From: Tetrahymena elliotti 4EA
Taxonomy: Eukaryota; Ciliophora; Oligohymenophorea; Hymenostomatida; Tetrahymenidae
DNA: 64,000 nt
Assembly (NCBI GenBank): GCA_000231825.2
Contig: JH720316.1
Location: 926,267-990,266 of the forward strand
Direction: 5' to 3'
Positions within the stretch are counted from its first letter, which is position 1. Each line of letters begins with the position of its first letter. The position numbers were made by a program, and so were the translations under genes. Shown here in pieces: positions 38,596 through 51,217 of the stretch. Below the pieces are notes generated by a model. It saw only the letters and a program-made list of their open reading frames with translations, was not told the DNA's origin and made no database searches.

Positions 38596-40488
38596 ATGGG
38601 ATGCATTCAGAGGAAAAAGAGACATTCACTTAATGTTTTTGAGCTAGCTGATAATAAAGCATTGTAAATCATAGAAATTACCAAGACTTAATAATCTAAA
38701 TCAATAAAAATTTTGGAGTAATTAAATTGTAGCATTAATAAAATTATTTTAAAATTTGATTTTTATTAAGAGGATCTTATCTAAAAATAGCAGATGCTTA
38801 GAAATACAGGAAGCAAATTACTGCTGATAAAGATATTTTAAAAATTAAATTAATTGCTGAAGGGTAACTAAAAGATTGATTTTAATCAATACACCAATAT
38901 ATATAATTATTTTAAAACTAGCAATACCAATTATGAAGAAAATAAAAATTAATGTTCTTTATTTACTCTAATTTCAGATACACATTCTCTCTAAAAATTC
39001 TACTTTGAAACAAAAAAGTATAAATTATTTATATCAAAATTTTAACTAAAATAAACATTTAGTAATATTTAGTTAAATCCTTTATCTTATCACATTTTGG
39101 GCAAAACTTTTAATAAATTAGACAAACTCATCAGTCTCACAGTCATCATTGGATTGTAAACATTATTTTTATATGAATTCTTTTTAATTTTTTGAAAGAG
39201 AATTGAATTGAAAATTTTTTAATAAGTAATAACAAATTAGGGATAGAAGGAAGTAAGAATTTAAGCTAATCAATTAAGGAATGTTCCAACTTAAGAAGTT
39301 TGATTATAAGAATTATGGAGTAAATTTTATTTTAATTCATCTAAAGATTAAAAATTATGTAGTAATAACCTACTAGGTAGTGAAGGTGGAAAATATCTTG
39401 GAGAATCTTTCTAGAATAGCCATCATTTATAAAAATTAGAATATATAATTAACTAGTATTATTTTTCAATTTCAAAGTTTAAAATTAAAAATGCATTTTT
39501 GTTTGTTTCTTTAGTGGGAATAAAATTTCATTATAAGGTGGAGAATCTCTAGGTAGAAGTTTGAAAAAGTGTAATCAGCTTCAAAAAATCAAATTAATCA
39601 TAGAAAGGTATTTTTTATCAATGATAAAAATAATTTATAAACATCAAATAGTGATAATTATTTAGAAGTTTAAGGCGGGGCTGAACTTGGATAGGGTCTT
39701 GTGAGTTGCCATAACCTTATTGATTTGCATATTGACATTGGAAAGTAACAAATAATCATTTTTAATCTTTTGTTTAAATAGTAATTTTATAGAAATTATT
39801 TAGGAATAGAGGGAACTTCTTAAATTGGTATAAGTTTATTAACAATGCACAAATTATAATACCTAGACCTTAACATTCAAAAGTATTCATTTTTCATTAA
39901 TAATTTAATACTTTTTACTGAATAAAAAAAATGATTCTAGAATAATAAATTAAAAGTTTTGGCTTTAATATCATATCTTTCAATTTATTGAAGTTACAAT
40001 TTAATTTAATTAATTTGATAAATTAAGTAATGGAATGCAAGACAAAGGAGCTATTGTAATAAGTGAAGGCATTAAAACTTTGAAGGAATTGCTCTCTTTG
40101 AAGTTAAGTATTGGGCAGTAAAGATAATTATTATTAAAAAAAATTGCTTAAAAATTTTAGTTATAATAATATTAAGGAATAAGGGGCATAGTCTTTATTT
40201 AAATGCCTTGCAAATTTATATAAATTAAGAATATTCACATTTAGATTAGGTTAGTTAAATTATGTTTAGCAAAAAACACTTAATTTGTTAGGGTAATCTT
40301 TAAGAGCGCTAAATAATTTACAGTACTGCATGCTTTCGCTAATAAAGTATTCATTATTTTCAAAGACGATTCTTTAAAATGCAAATATTAATAGGCATGA
40401 AAACAATTTGTTCAATGATTAAACTAAACTCCAAAATTAGATTAAACACTCTTAGAAGCTTGTTCATTTTGATTTGTATTTATCTTGA
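38596..40488 (+). CDS. Leucine-rich repeat protein (RNI-like), one repeat per exon
   Basis: The start is MGCIQRKKRHSL at 38596, where Gly2-Cys3 could carry myristate and palmitate, and the stop is TGA 40486-40488. The first exon holds about 186 residues with no known motif. Eight introns follow: 39156-39226, 39320-39362, 39456-39514, 39608-39651, 39745-39792, 39883-40027, 40118-40160 and 40250-40291. Between them each exon encodes one repeat of the form LGxEGxxxLGxSLxxCxNLxxLxLxI, for example GGAELGQGLVSCHNLIDLHI and GGESLGRSLKKCNQLQKIKL. The first seven introns all fall in phase 2, right after the beta-strand part. LRR solenoids of this type bind partner proteins; the partner here is unknown. 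Sequence joins were chosen by frame and repeat fit, so a few bases at splice sites may differ. Confidence 0.82.
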
Positions 40489-40710
40489 TTAAATTGATGC
40501 TTTACAAATTATATTTTATATAAATATATTTTTAATTAATGTAAATAAATAGTCTAAAATGATATTATTTCTTCATATTTTCATTATTAAACAATGAAGA
40601 AATTCTTGAAATAGAAATACAATAATTGAAAAAAATAAACACTAATAAATTCTTAATAGTTTAAACATTTTTTATTTTTAATTTTAAGCAAATTATTTTA
40701 ATCATTATTT

Positions 40711-43700
40711 TCACTTTTGTTTTGTAATTTTAACTTTAAAGACTCTTAGTTGTAAAGGTTTTAGTTTTATAATTCCTTATTCTATATTTTAAAAATTGTT
40801 AATATTTAATGGAGAAAAGAAAAATAAAATAATACATAATTCTTCACTGAGGATGTTTTATTTCTATTCATATGTTTTTCCATTTTCACCTTTCCATTTC
40901 ATTTATTTTTGATATTACTCTTCCTTACTTTGGTTTGCAGTTAGAGTAAGTTCTTCCAAAACTGAATAAGTTGAAGGTATTTCAAAATGAGCATGTTAGA
41001 TATCATTAATATTATAAAGTCTTAAAGTAAAGTAATCTTGATAAGCTCTTAAGTAAACTCTTAAGTAAATGTTTATATTTTTAAAAATATCATTTGATTG
41101 TTTATTTGCTTTAAAGTCAAAGAAATCTTAATTTGATTCAGAAAAGAATAACAAAGGTGCTGCATCTAATTCATTTTAAACTCTTCTTGATAGTTATCCA
41201 TTTATGCTTTCGAAAACAATATAATGTCTAACTTTTTAGGGAAGGCCACCTGTACCACTTTCTCTATCAACTTCATTTAAAGATTCACCCACACCTCTAT
41301 TATCATCTAAAAGAGTTCTTTTTTTCATAAAATAAAGTTTATAATATGCAAGAAAGGTTTTTTTTTACCTTCTATGAATCATTAACTCTAATTAACCTTC
41401 TCTTAATGATGTTCCTCCTTAAGATCTATCATTAACTATAGAAACTTACTAGTCTGTACGGCTATCTTAAATTTGAATTATAGCCCCTATAGGATAATAA
41501 TTTCCACTGACCTCTTAATGTACCTTTATAAAATATGATTTATTAATGTAATTAAATTTATAATGAATAAAAAATACTCTTAAATCCCAAGTTGGTCTAA
41601 AGTTTAAAACTCTTTTTTGCAAGCTCAAGCCATTAGAATCAGTATAAAATGTTTTTTTATTGTTTAAATTTGTATTTAAAATTAAAACAACTTCTTTTCC
41701 CTTCCCACCTGATATGTCAATAGGATAAAGGAAAGTTTCAACTTCAACAATCTTATCACAATTATTAAAATAAAATCTCAACTGAGTTGAAGTATTTGTT
41801 CCTTCTAATAATACCACAGTCACTACTTTCCCTTGATAAATTGTCTATTTTATAGAAATAAAGAATAAATTATAAAATTATTCAAAACTAATTAGCTTAT
41901 TATGATTACAAATAATAATATATGTCATAATTTGATTTCTTTAAGAAAAAGAAAGATATTTAAAATATTTATTAAGAAAGTAATTTAATAAAATTAAGGA
42001 GGATAGGTACTCCTGAATTTAAAATTTCAAAACTTTGGTTAATTGTGAAGGAAAAGATTAACCTTTTCATTTTTAGAATAAAAAAAGTTGTTTAGTCCCT
42101 CTCCCCCTCCCACTTTAAGTTTAAAAAAATGATGTAAAATTATTACAATTTTTTTGATTTCAGAATAATCATAACTTGAATCACTTTCTGGTCTAAATAT
42201 GTATGCTCCAGAAGCTTAGCCCCAATTTTAAGAGGAATAATAAAAATTATATTGCAAAGAAAACTCATATTCCTTAAGATTCTAAATTTCAAAGTTTTGT
42301 AACCTTTTAGTATCCCAAGCTTAATATAAGAATTTTTTTTTATTCAAATCTATTTTTAATGTAGAGATTTTTGATAGCTCGATTACAACTTATTCTTATT
42401 AATTTTGAATCTGCAAAGGTTCAATATTGCTTGAATTTTTAGATTCTTAAAAGATTATTTTATAATATTAGAACGAGTAGCCCTCAAATAGGTCTTTGAA
42501 GTATAAATCGCAGTCATTTTTAAGTTGAGGATTAGAGCAAATTAGGTCAGCTTTTTAAAAAATCTTAATTAAGAAAAGAAGCAACAAAAAATTAAATTAC
42601 TTTATAATTATTCATTCTTGTAATTAATAACAGTAATACTTGAGTTTGGTACTTTGATTCTAATATTGATAGTTCTTGTGACTGAAGGATTAAATATATT
42701 CACAAGCACAGGCTTTTTAGCATTAATTTAGGAAAATGTGATATTGCATTGTGATGCCGTAATATTCCAATTGCATTAGAAATAGTTTGTATCAGATTCA
42801 CTTATATCTTACAAAGTATACTCTTTAAGCAAAGGATTTAAATGATCTCTAATTTTAGAATATCCATTAGAAATTCTAATTATGTAGTCATTTACAACAT
42901 GTTGTTTTTCAGTCCCTGAAACTGCATCATGGTGCATTAAAGCTCCCATTTACTATTTTTAGAAATGATTTAATTAAAAAATACAACATAAACTAAATTT
43001 AGTTAGATAAATTAGTTTTCCTTAACTTTTTAATAAAAATAGGAGTGAATTAAATTTAATAATGTACCTCTTCATAATACTGTAAGGATTATTAAAATTT
43101 TTCAGAGTAACTTTGAAATTCTTGAGTTCTTTTAGAAATGTATTCAAAAGAGAATATGTTTCTAATAGCCTGTAAGTATCTCCCACTGTCTTTTGTCAAT
43201 CCTTTTAATGAGGGACGAGATGTAAAGTATCCAGTCCAATATGCGTTTTACATATCAGAATAAGGGAAAAAATCATGATTATTTACAGGCCATTTATATT
43301 GAGATAATTTATTAATTTCTTTTATGTATTAAGAAGGTGTGGAGTACTATATTATCATTTTGAATTCATCCTTTCTGTTATTAATATATTCTATAAGTAA
43401 ATCAATACTATTAAACCATTATTCTGAGTGACTGTAAGTAAAGTCTTCTCCCATAGTATGAATTAAATGATTAGTTTAAAATGCTTCCTTCATCCTTCTG
43501 AAATAATCTACAAAATCTTTTGCTCTTTTTGGTAAATCATTTTTGTTTACCTATTAATTTCTTTCGAAAAAGAAATCTATTCATACAAAAATACTTAAAT
43601 TAACATTTTATATTAAATAATACTAAAATCAGAATGCCCTAATGAATTGATTTTTTGAATATTTTGAGTGGTTTTATATCAATTTTTTATTTGAATAGAA

Positions 43701-44515
43701 ACACATCATTAAACTTGATTTAGGGTAAAACTTCAAAATATTAAAACTGATGTAAGAATTTTTGATTAAATTAATAATTAGAAGAAATAGTACTTTTAGG
43801 AGGAGAATAATGTTAGTAATTAATTGCTGAAAATATGTAAGTATCTTCTTCATATTGTTATGGATGCCAAATCATCTCAAGTTTTTTGTTTTATTTTCTG
43901 TATTCAAAATCTTGAAAATCAACTCTAGCAAACCACTACCCAATAAATCCCATCTAACTGAAGAGTGCAGCGTTTGTTTGTTAATGTCCAAATGGGTCTA
44001 TTTACCATCCAATTTCTGGTATAACCCCTAGTTTTTCTTTCACCCATTAATGACCTATTGTCATTTAATCAATAATATCTTCAAAATAGGTTGTAGCTTC
44101 ATCATGCATAGTCCAACCTCCACTTATTATTTCAATTTTCCCACTTTGAACTAGTTCTTTATATTTTTAGCGTACTTAATCTGTTTATCTTTACCACCAC
44201 ATATCTAGGAAGCCTATTTCTACTTGAACGTATTTTCTTTAATCATTATTCTATATCTCTTTGAATACAGAGTTAAGAATATCTCTGACATCTTTTAGTT
44301 ATAGAGAATGATAGTTAAAGTTAATGAAATAAATCTAATAAATATATTTGAATACTTCCATATTCTATTCCAAACTAGATGATTCTATTACTGTAATATT
44401 CATCAATAGTGTAAAGCCATCCATAATCATCATGAGAATGAGGAATTAGATGGACAACAATAGTGTCATTTACTTGACACATTATTAAATTTATCAATAT
44501 AAATAAAATTAGCAT
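40711..44515 (-). CDS. Alpha-mannosidase (GH38, lysosomal type) 1
   Basis: Start at 44515 and stop TGA at 40711-40713. After a signal peptide (MLILFILINLIMC) comes HSHDDYGW (residues 26-33), the GH38 metal/active-site motif. Further motifs in order are GGWTMHDEA, WQIDPFGHQ (the Asp is the expected nucleophile), YIFSAINYQHYSPP, HDFFPYSD with YWTGYFTSRPSLKG, and ALMHHDAVSGTEKQ. The C-terminus KLKPLQLRVFKV fits the family's final strand. Several short introns interrupt it; one is near 43.57-43.78 kb and the last lies just before the terminal KLKPLQ segment. The enzyme removes alpha-linked mannose from glycoproteins in lysosomes or after secretion, using a zinc ion. It is followed upstream on the same strand by a close paralog. 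Confidence 0.95.
42090..42115 (-). repeat. C-rich polypyrimidine tract inside a mannosidase intron
   Basis: The plus strand reads CCCTCTCCCCCTCCC, so the minus (transcribed) strand is a G/A polypurine run. It lies in an AT-rich intron of alpha-mannosidase 1. Confidence 0.7.
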
Positions 44516-45208
44516 ATCTCTTTATGATGTTTATTTCTAAATTTATCAAAAAAATTATTTAAAAAATTAATTATTTAAATTAAAAAAAGTGATGTATTTA
44601 TATTAGCTGGTTTATGTGAATTTAAACTGTCGTATTCAAACAAAAATTGAATTTTTACTACAAGATATTAGAAAGAACAATATAGATAAAGATTAGCTTA
44701 CTGAAATTAATGAAAACTTTTCTAAAAAATGAACTTTAAATAAAAAATCACCAAAATATCTAACTTCTAATAAATTCTCAAAATAAAACTTCTTCCTAAT
44801 ATCAGAATAATTACTTTATGCCTTAATTATGTAACTGATTGTTTAATTTATATAGGATTAATTGATAAAAAACTAACGAAAAATGTTTAAGAAAATGCCA
44901 TCATTATTTTGTTTCTTATTTTCAAATCCACAACATTCATTCTTATGATAAAAAAACAAATTAAATATTAATTAATCAGAAATTATAAGCTTGCTGTTAA
45001 GAAAGACTATTAATTGAAAGTTAAAACTCATTCTTCTTTGACCTAATTTGATAAGAAAATTATCATTAATAATATTTTTTTATAAGAAATTATCAACAAT
45101 GTTTAATTTTATTTGATACATATTGTAATTATGAAAAAATTTAGGATTTGAATATTTTTTATAAAAATCTTACTTTAATTAGATGAGATCAGGATAGTTA
45201 TATAGAGA
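44516..45208. other. AT-rich spacer between the two mannosidase genes
   Basis: It carries the 3' flank of mannosidase 2 and the promoter side of mannosidase 1. No other feature is visible. Confidence 0.55.
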
Positions 45209-48200
45209 TCAGCTACTCTTTGATATCTTAAAAACTCTCAACTACAGAGGCTTGACTGTAAGTTTGTTAGATTCTTTTTATTAAACATGAAAATAAATTA
45301 GTTTTTGAGTTAGTAACAAATTTTAAAGTAAATGATACATTTTTCTTCTTCTAAATTTGATGTCAATGAAGGCTAGAAAATTTCTCCATTATTACTTTTC
45401 CATGAATATTTGTTTTTAAGCATTGTTTCTTTGCTTTGATTTCCTGTCAAACTTAATTCATCTAGAATCTAAAATTTACTATCCAATTTAAATTAAGCAT
45501 CTTAAAAATCATGAATATTATAGAGCCTCAATGTATAATAATCTGAAAACTCTTTTAAGTAAACTCTTAAGTGAGGATTGGTGTTTGCAGTTAGAAGAGA
45601 ATTTTTAAATATATTATCAAAGCCTTGAGATAGATTGAACCTATTTGAGCTTGTCTTTGAAATGAAAATTTGATGAGCTGAATCTAAATTATTCTAAACT
45701 AATCTTCCAATGTTTTCTTAACCTCTTTCAAATACAATATAATGTTTGACCTTTTATTAAAGTCCTTATTGTCCTTTAATATCATCAAATTCATTTAAAC
45801 TTTCTGCTACACCTCTTCCATCGTCTTTCAGAATTCTATTTTAAACAAATTATATAAACATATTTACAAGTCTTTCAAAAAATTTTAGATTACCTTCTGT
45901 GTATCATTATTTCAATTTAACCTTAGTTTAAAGATGTGCCACCCTATGATCTGTCGTTAACTACAACAATTCTTTACTTTGTTTCTTCATCTTCTAAACC
46001 AATCATAGCACCAATTGGATAGTAGTTACCACTGACAGGTTCAGTTTACTATGAACAAAAATATTTAAGCTCTAATAGTTTTTTTAAATGTAATATTTAC
46101 TTGTAAATTCCATGTAGGTCTATAATTTATTGTTCTTTATTGCAATTCTAAGCCGCTGGAATCGGTGAAGAATTTTCCATTATTTTTTAAATTTGTGTTA
46201 ATTAACATCACAACTTCTTTGCCTACATTATCAGAAACATCAATTGAGTGAACAAACGTTTCAATTTCGCAGACTTGGGTTTCCAAATGAGAAGAGAATC
46301 TAAGTTAAGTAGTAGTTTTTCCTCCTTCTAGAGATACTACTGTAACTACCTTTCCTTTGTATACAGTCTATTTTATAAATCATATAAAATAATCTTTAAA
46401 TTTATCTTAAAGAAATAATTTTACTGTAGATTTAACTTCAGAATATACCATACTAGCCTATTATTTTGGTCTGAAAATATATGCTCCAGAAGACTAGTTA
46501 CTATCTGCAACAGAAGTATAATAGTTGTATTGAATAGAAAAACTGTTAGAGATTAATCTGTAAGATTTGATATAGTCGTCTTTAATTTCTAGCCAAGATG
46601 ACAAAGTGTAATTATTTGTTTTAGTATTTATAGACAATACCTAGGTTTAAGATAAATCAATGCTAATTTCTTCAGACGATGCCTTATTTGTATAAGGTTT
46701 TACAGTAGAGTTGTTGATGGGATTTAATATTATTTTATAATATTAAAATGAGTAACCTTCAAATTTATCAACAAAATACAAATCACAATCTTTATCATCA
46801 GATGGATTTGAGCATATGACATCCACTTTAATTAAAATAATTAATCTTAAAAAAATGAATTCATTAAAAAATCACATGTTTTTTGTAAATTAAACTGAAA
46901 AGATAATAAATACCGGTCAATTATGAATTATCAACACTTAAAACTGATAAAGAATAGGAAGGGACTTTTATTCTTGTTAATTATTTTCTAGTAGTTGAGG
47001 GATTATATATCATCAACAAGATTGGTTATCCTGAAGTTAATTATTCTTAAGTAATACCACATTAAGTAATAGTGGCATTCCAGTTGCACTATTAATAATT
47101 AATGTCCTTTTCATTTATTTGTTTTTCAGTATATTCCTACAATAAAGGATTTAATGATTCTCTAATTTATGAATATCCTTTATTCAATCTATTAATGTAA
47201 TCTTATGCAACTTTTTATCTTTCTGTACCTGTAACTGCATCATGATGCATCATCATGGCAATTTACTAATTTATTTTTGAAATAAATTTCAGATTTAAAA
47301 AGCAAATTTAGTATTAAGAGGGGTGTAAAATAATATATAACAAGTTTAATTAAAATTGCTCTGTCAAAATACTGTAAACTCAACAGTTTGAGAAATAATT
47401 AATTAAAAACCTGTAAGAAAAAAAGAAAATAGTGTAAAAATATTCATTTATTCATTAGTTGCTATTAATTAACCTTTAAAAAGAATCATTAACAAGATTC
47501 CCTTTTATGACTAAATAAATGAATATATAATAAAATAAAATTACCTGTTCAAAATTTTTTAAAGATTTCTAAAAGTTTAAATAGTTTTGCTGAAATGTCT
47601 TGGAAATTTTTAGGATAGATTCAATTGAAAAGATATTTCTTATGGCCTACAAGTATCTGCCAGAATCTTTAGTGAATCCTTTGATTGATGGACGTGAAGT
47701 AAAGTAGCCAGTCCAAAAAGCATTAGGTTTATCAGCATAAGGAAAGAAATCATATTTATTTGTAGGATAAGATTCATTTTATTTCTATACTTCTGATAAA
47801 TAGTTCGAAGGAGTAGAGTATAGAAGTTTCATCTTATATTCATCACTTCTAGAATTAATGTAATCGATAAGTAAATCCATGCTATCATACCAAAGACTAG
47901 CTCTACTGTATGCAAAATCTTCACCCATAGTATGGAAGAGATGCTTACCTTTGTAAAATTGACTCATTGTTTTAAAGTAAGAAACAAATTCCTAAGCTTT
48001 TGAGGCCACATTGTTAGTAGTAACTAATTAGCCTATCTCAAAATAGAAATCTAAATTCAAAAAAATATAATAAATTTCAAGATTTTAACTTAAATTAAAA
48101 TATTTAATATAATTGCTAAATATTTTGCTATTTAACAATAGAGTAAAGATAATCAATTTATCATTTTTAATTTTTAAATTTGGTTAATATCATTTTTTAA

Positions 48201-49009
48201 AATTCTTTGCAACTAAGTTCAACAAATTAAATACTTTAAGGAGGAGAATAATGTTTGTAGTTAACAGCTGAAAAAATGTAATTTTATTCTCCAGAATGTG
48301 ATATTGGTGACCAAATCATTTCAAGTGCCTAATTTTAAGATCTTTATGCATAATCTTAGTAATCTATTCTTGCAAACCATTAAGCGTTTAACCCCATTTA
48401 GCTGTATAAAGCTGCATTTGAGTTTTGATGGCCAAAAGGATCCAATTACCAACCAATAGTAGGGATAATGTTAAATTTTTCTTGAACCCACAAATGACCC
48501 ACTGTCATATTTTCAATAATATCCTCAAAGTATGCTGTAGCTTCATCGTGCATAACCCATCCTCCATTTAAAATTTCAATTTATCCCTTTTAAACTAAGC
48601 TTCTATAAGTTGCTTTTTAATACTCTGATAATGTTTCCCACCACATATCTAAAAATCCAACTTCAACTTAGTTAAACTTTCTAGTAGGATTTTTCTAAAC
48701 CTCATTATAAACAGAATTCAAAATGTCTTTGACAGCTATTTTTATTTTTTAAAAAAATTAAAATAACATTTTGTTTATTCATATTGTTATCATGTTTTTT
48801 ATCTTTAATCATTATATCTATTTAAACATGTATGATGTACCTCCTTAACCTGGAAACGGACTAGAATTATTGTATAATTCTTAAATATCAAAAATCCATC
48901 CATAATCATCATGAGAATGAGGGATCAAGTGTACGTAAAGAGTATCTTAAGATCCTTAAACTGCAAGCTAAAGAGCAATGAGTGTAATCAATATTTTATA
49001 TCCTTTCAT
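45209..49009 (-). CDS. Alpha-mannosidase (GH38, lysosomal type) 2
   Basis: Start at 49009 and stop TGA at 45209-45211. The signal peptide is MKGYKILITLIALQLAVQG, with HSHDDYGW at residues 31-38. The order of motifs matches mannosidase 1: MHDEATAYFEDI, DPFGHQNSNAALYSQMGF, FSAVNYKHYSPP, FFPYADKPN with WTGYFTSRPSIKG, and MMHHDAVTGTERQ. The C-terminal exon reads KLTVKPLQLRVFKISKSS and needs a last intron at the same site as in mannosidase 1. Role as for the neighbouring paralog. The gene is complete and looks functional; divergence from its neighbour suggests an old tandem duplication. Confidence 0.95.
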
Positions 49010-49973
49010 AATGATTAATAAATACTACTCTTAATATTTATCTAAAAAACTGTCTATGAATTAAACTTAAAAAAATAAAGTTAGTAAAGCCTAATTCTTT
49101 TAATTATTTCAAATAAATTCAAAGACTCTCTCTATTTGTTTTTTTTGATCAACTAATTTAGAACTTGTTTTTGATGACTATTTTTTAGAACTTCCCAAGT
49201 TTCTTACTTGAATAAAAGAAATATTAACTGTAAGGTTTAATCGCTTAAAAAGTATCCAAAGGTAAATAAACAGATAAATTATTTATGTAATTAATATGCT
49301 ATCTTTATTATTATAAATATAACTTTTTATTTTTCATTTATAAAGAAAGTAATTTAATTACTAATTAAATTACTATCACAATCACATAGTAACTTATTAA
49401 ATTACTATCAAATATTAATTTATCCTTTTCAAATTTTTACGATCAATAAATATTTTGATCAGCCAACTAATTTAGAACATGATCGTAATTATTATTGAAT
49501 TATTTTCTTAATAAAGGAAAATAATGTTATTAATTGTCAATCAATTTTTCAAAATAACGAAATATAAATTCAATTTTCTTCCTTATTTTATTTATAATTA
49601 CTTTTTAAATTAAATGATATTATTTGTTCAAGCTAATTAAATATTCTTGTCAATTTTGTTACAAAATTATTTAAAAAAGATATATATCATGAAACATCTT
49701 TTACTAAATAAATGATGAAAATTCATCCTAAAATACAAAATAATACCTTATTTTCAAATTTTAAAAAAATTTGAGTTAAAAAAATGATTGGTGTACTTTC
49801 GAATTGCTGAATTAATAAAATAATTATTATAAATCCATAAATATATTTATTTTTGGTAATTATCTTCATAAAATTGAAAATTGTTAATGATTTAATAAAA
49901 ATACTAAGATTTATGATTACAAGGATAAAAATATAAATTTTATTGCAGACTATCATTAAAATGAAAACTTTTT
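49010..49973. other. AT-rich spacer
   Basis: Contains short repeated words such as TAATTTAATTACT near 49,350-49,410. No gene is supported. A hydrophobic open frame on the minus strand begins only with TTG beside the end of the peroxidase gene and is not called. Confidence 0.55.
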
Positions 49974-50501
49974 TCAAAGTAAAAGTTATTTAATTTATGA
50001 TTCCATTTCTATGGGATTAACTCTTGGTCCAAAATATTGGACTACTTTACCTGTCTTTCCGTCTACTAAAAACTTAGCAAAGTTCCAAGGGATTTTAGTT
50101 GCAGCATTATTTTAGAATAATTCTGAATTTCTTCTTAAATATCTGTAAACAGGGTGAGTATTTTCTCCATTTACATCAATCTTTGAGAAAAGAGGGAAAT
50201 CTACATTGAATGTTTTTTGGGTATATGAAAGGATTTCAGATTCAGACCAAGGCTCTTAAGCTCCAAATTAGTTACAAGGGAATCCCAAGATTTCTAATCC
50301 CTACTATTTATATTACTTATAAAGTTAGACTAATTGAGTATAATGATCAGAAGTCAAACCACACTTGCAAGCAACATTAACAACAATAATTGCTTTCTTG
50401 TTATTGTAATCTTTCAAAGGAGTATCTTTTCCATCAATGTTAACAGCTGAAAGGTCAAATAGGCTGGTGGCTTAGCTTTCAATATCTTCAGAACCGTTCA
50501 T
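49974..50501 (-). CDS. Glutathione peroxidase (Cys type, thioredoxin fold)
   Basis: An intronless gene of 175 residues, start at 50501. Family motifs are complete: NVACKCGLT at 42-50 with the peroxidatic cysteine Cys47, LGFPCNQFG at 72-80, and WNFAKFLVD at 139-147. The enzyme reduces hydrogen peroxide and lipid hydroperoxides. The active site uses cysteine, since a TGT/TGC codon and not TGA stands at that position; there is no sign of selenocysteine. Cys76 is a candidate second redox cysteine, as in plant and protist forms that use thioredoxin. An extra cysteine (Cys45) sits two residues before the catalytic one where serine is usual. There is no signal peptide, so it is probably cytosolic. 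Confidence 0.95.
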
Positions 50502-51217
50502 TTTTTTAACTTTTTTTATAATTTACTACTTATTTGCTTTTTATATTGTTTAATATTCAATTTCTATTAATCCTAAGTTCTAATTTTATATGAAAAATTC
50601 ATTTCTCGAATATTTCTATCAAATTTCAAAACTAAAAAACTTACATAATTACGTATAAGTTGTACTATAAATTTACATAAACTGACTCACACAAGCTTAA
50701 ATTTATGAACCTTCTCCAAAAAGATATTAAATTCAATGGCCTTCATCAAAATTAATCAATTAAAATTCTAGAAAAAATCTTACATAAAATTTTAACTAGA
50801 AGTATCAAACATTTATGTTTATTTTATTTCAAAGTTAACAAACTATTATTAGAAAAAAGGATAAGAAAGATACTTTATTTTTATTTTTTTATCAAAAAAT
50901 ATCATAAAAATAAAATGATTTAGTCTAACTAATAAGCAGATATTAAAAAATGATTGATTTATTGATTAAATTATTGCTTTTTTGTGTTGCAAAAAATAAT
51001 TTAAAAGTTTATTTAAAACAATAATATTAAGAATTATTTTACTATGCGGTATTTTTAAATTCTATGTATATAATCAAAACTCAAGCAATTTATTAAAAAT
51101 CAAATCAAAAATAATTTATTTTATCCATAAAAATTTTACAAAGTCAAAAAAAAAAATAGTTTGATTATGATATTGAAATAAGATGGTGTATATAATATAA
51201 AATTTTTATTTTAACTC
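50502..51217. other. AT-rich spacer
   Basis: Separates the peroxidase promoter from the end of the cyclic-nucleotide-binding gene. Nothing else is visible. Confidence 0.55.

Noticed and set aside
41515..41823. 102-residue minus-strand frame
   Set aside because: It is a genuine part of alpha-mannosidase 1 and not a separate gene.
49723..49977. Hydrophobic 84-residue frame on the minus strand after the peroxidase
   Set aside because: It starts with TTG, overlaps the peroxidase stop and is AT-rich; most likely 3' untranslated sequence.
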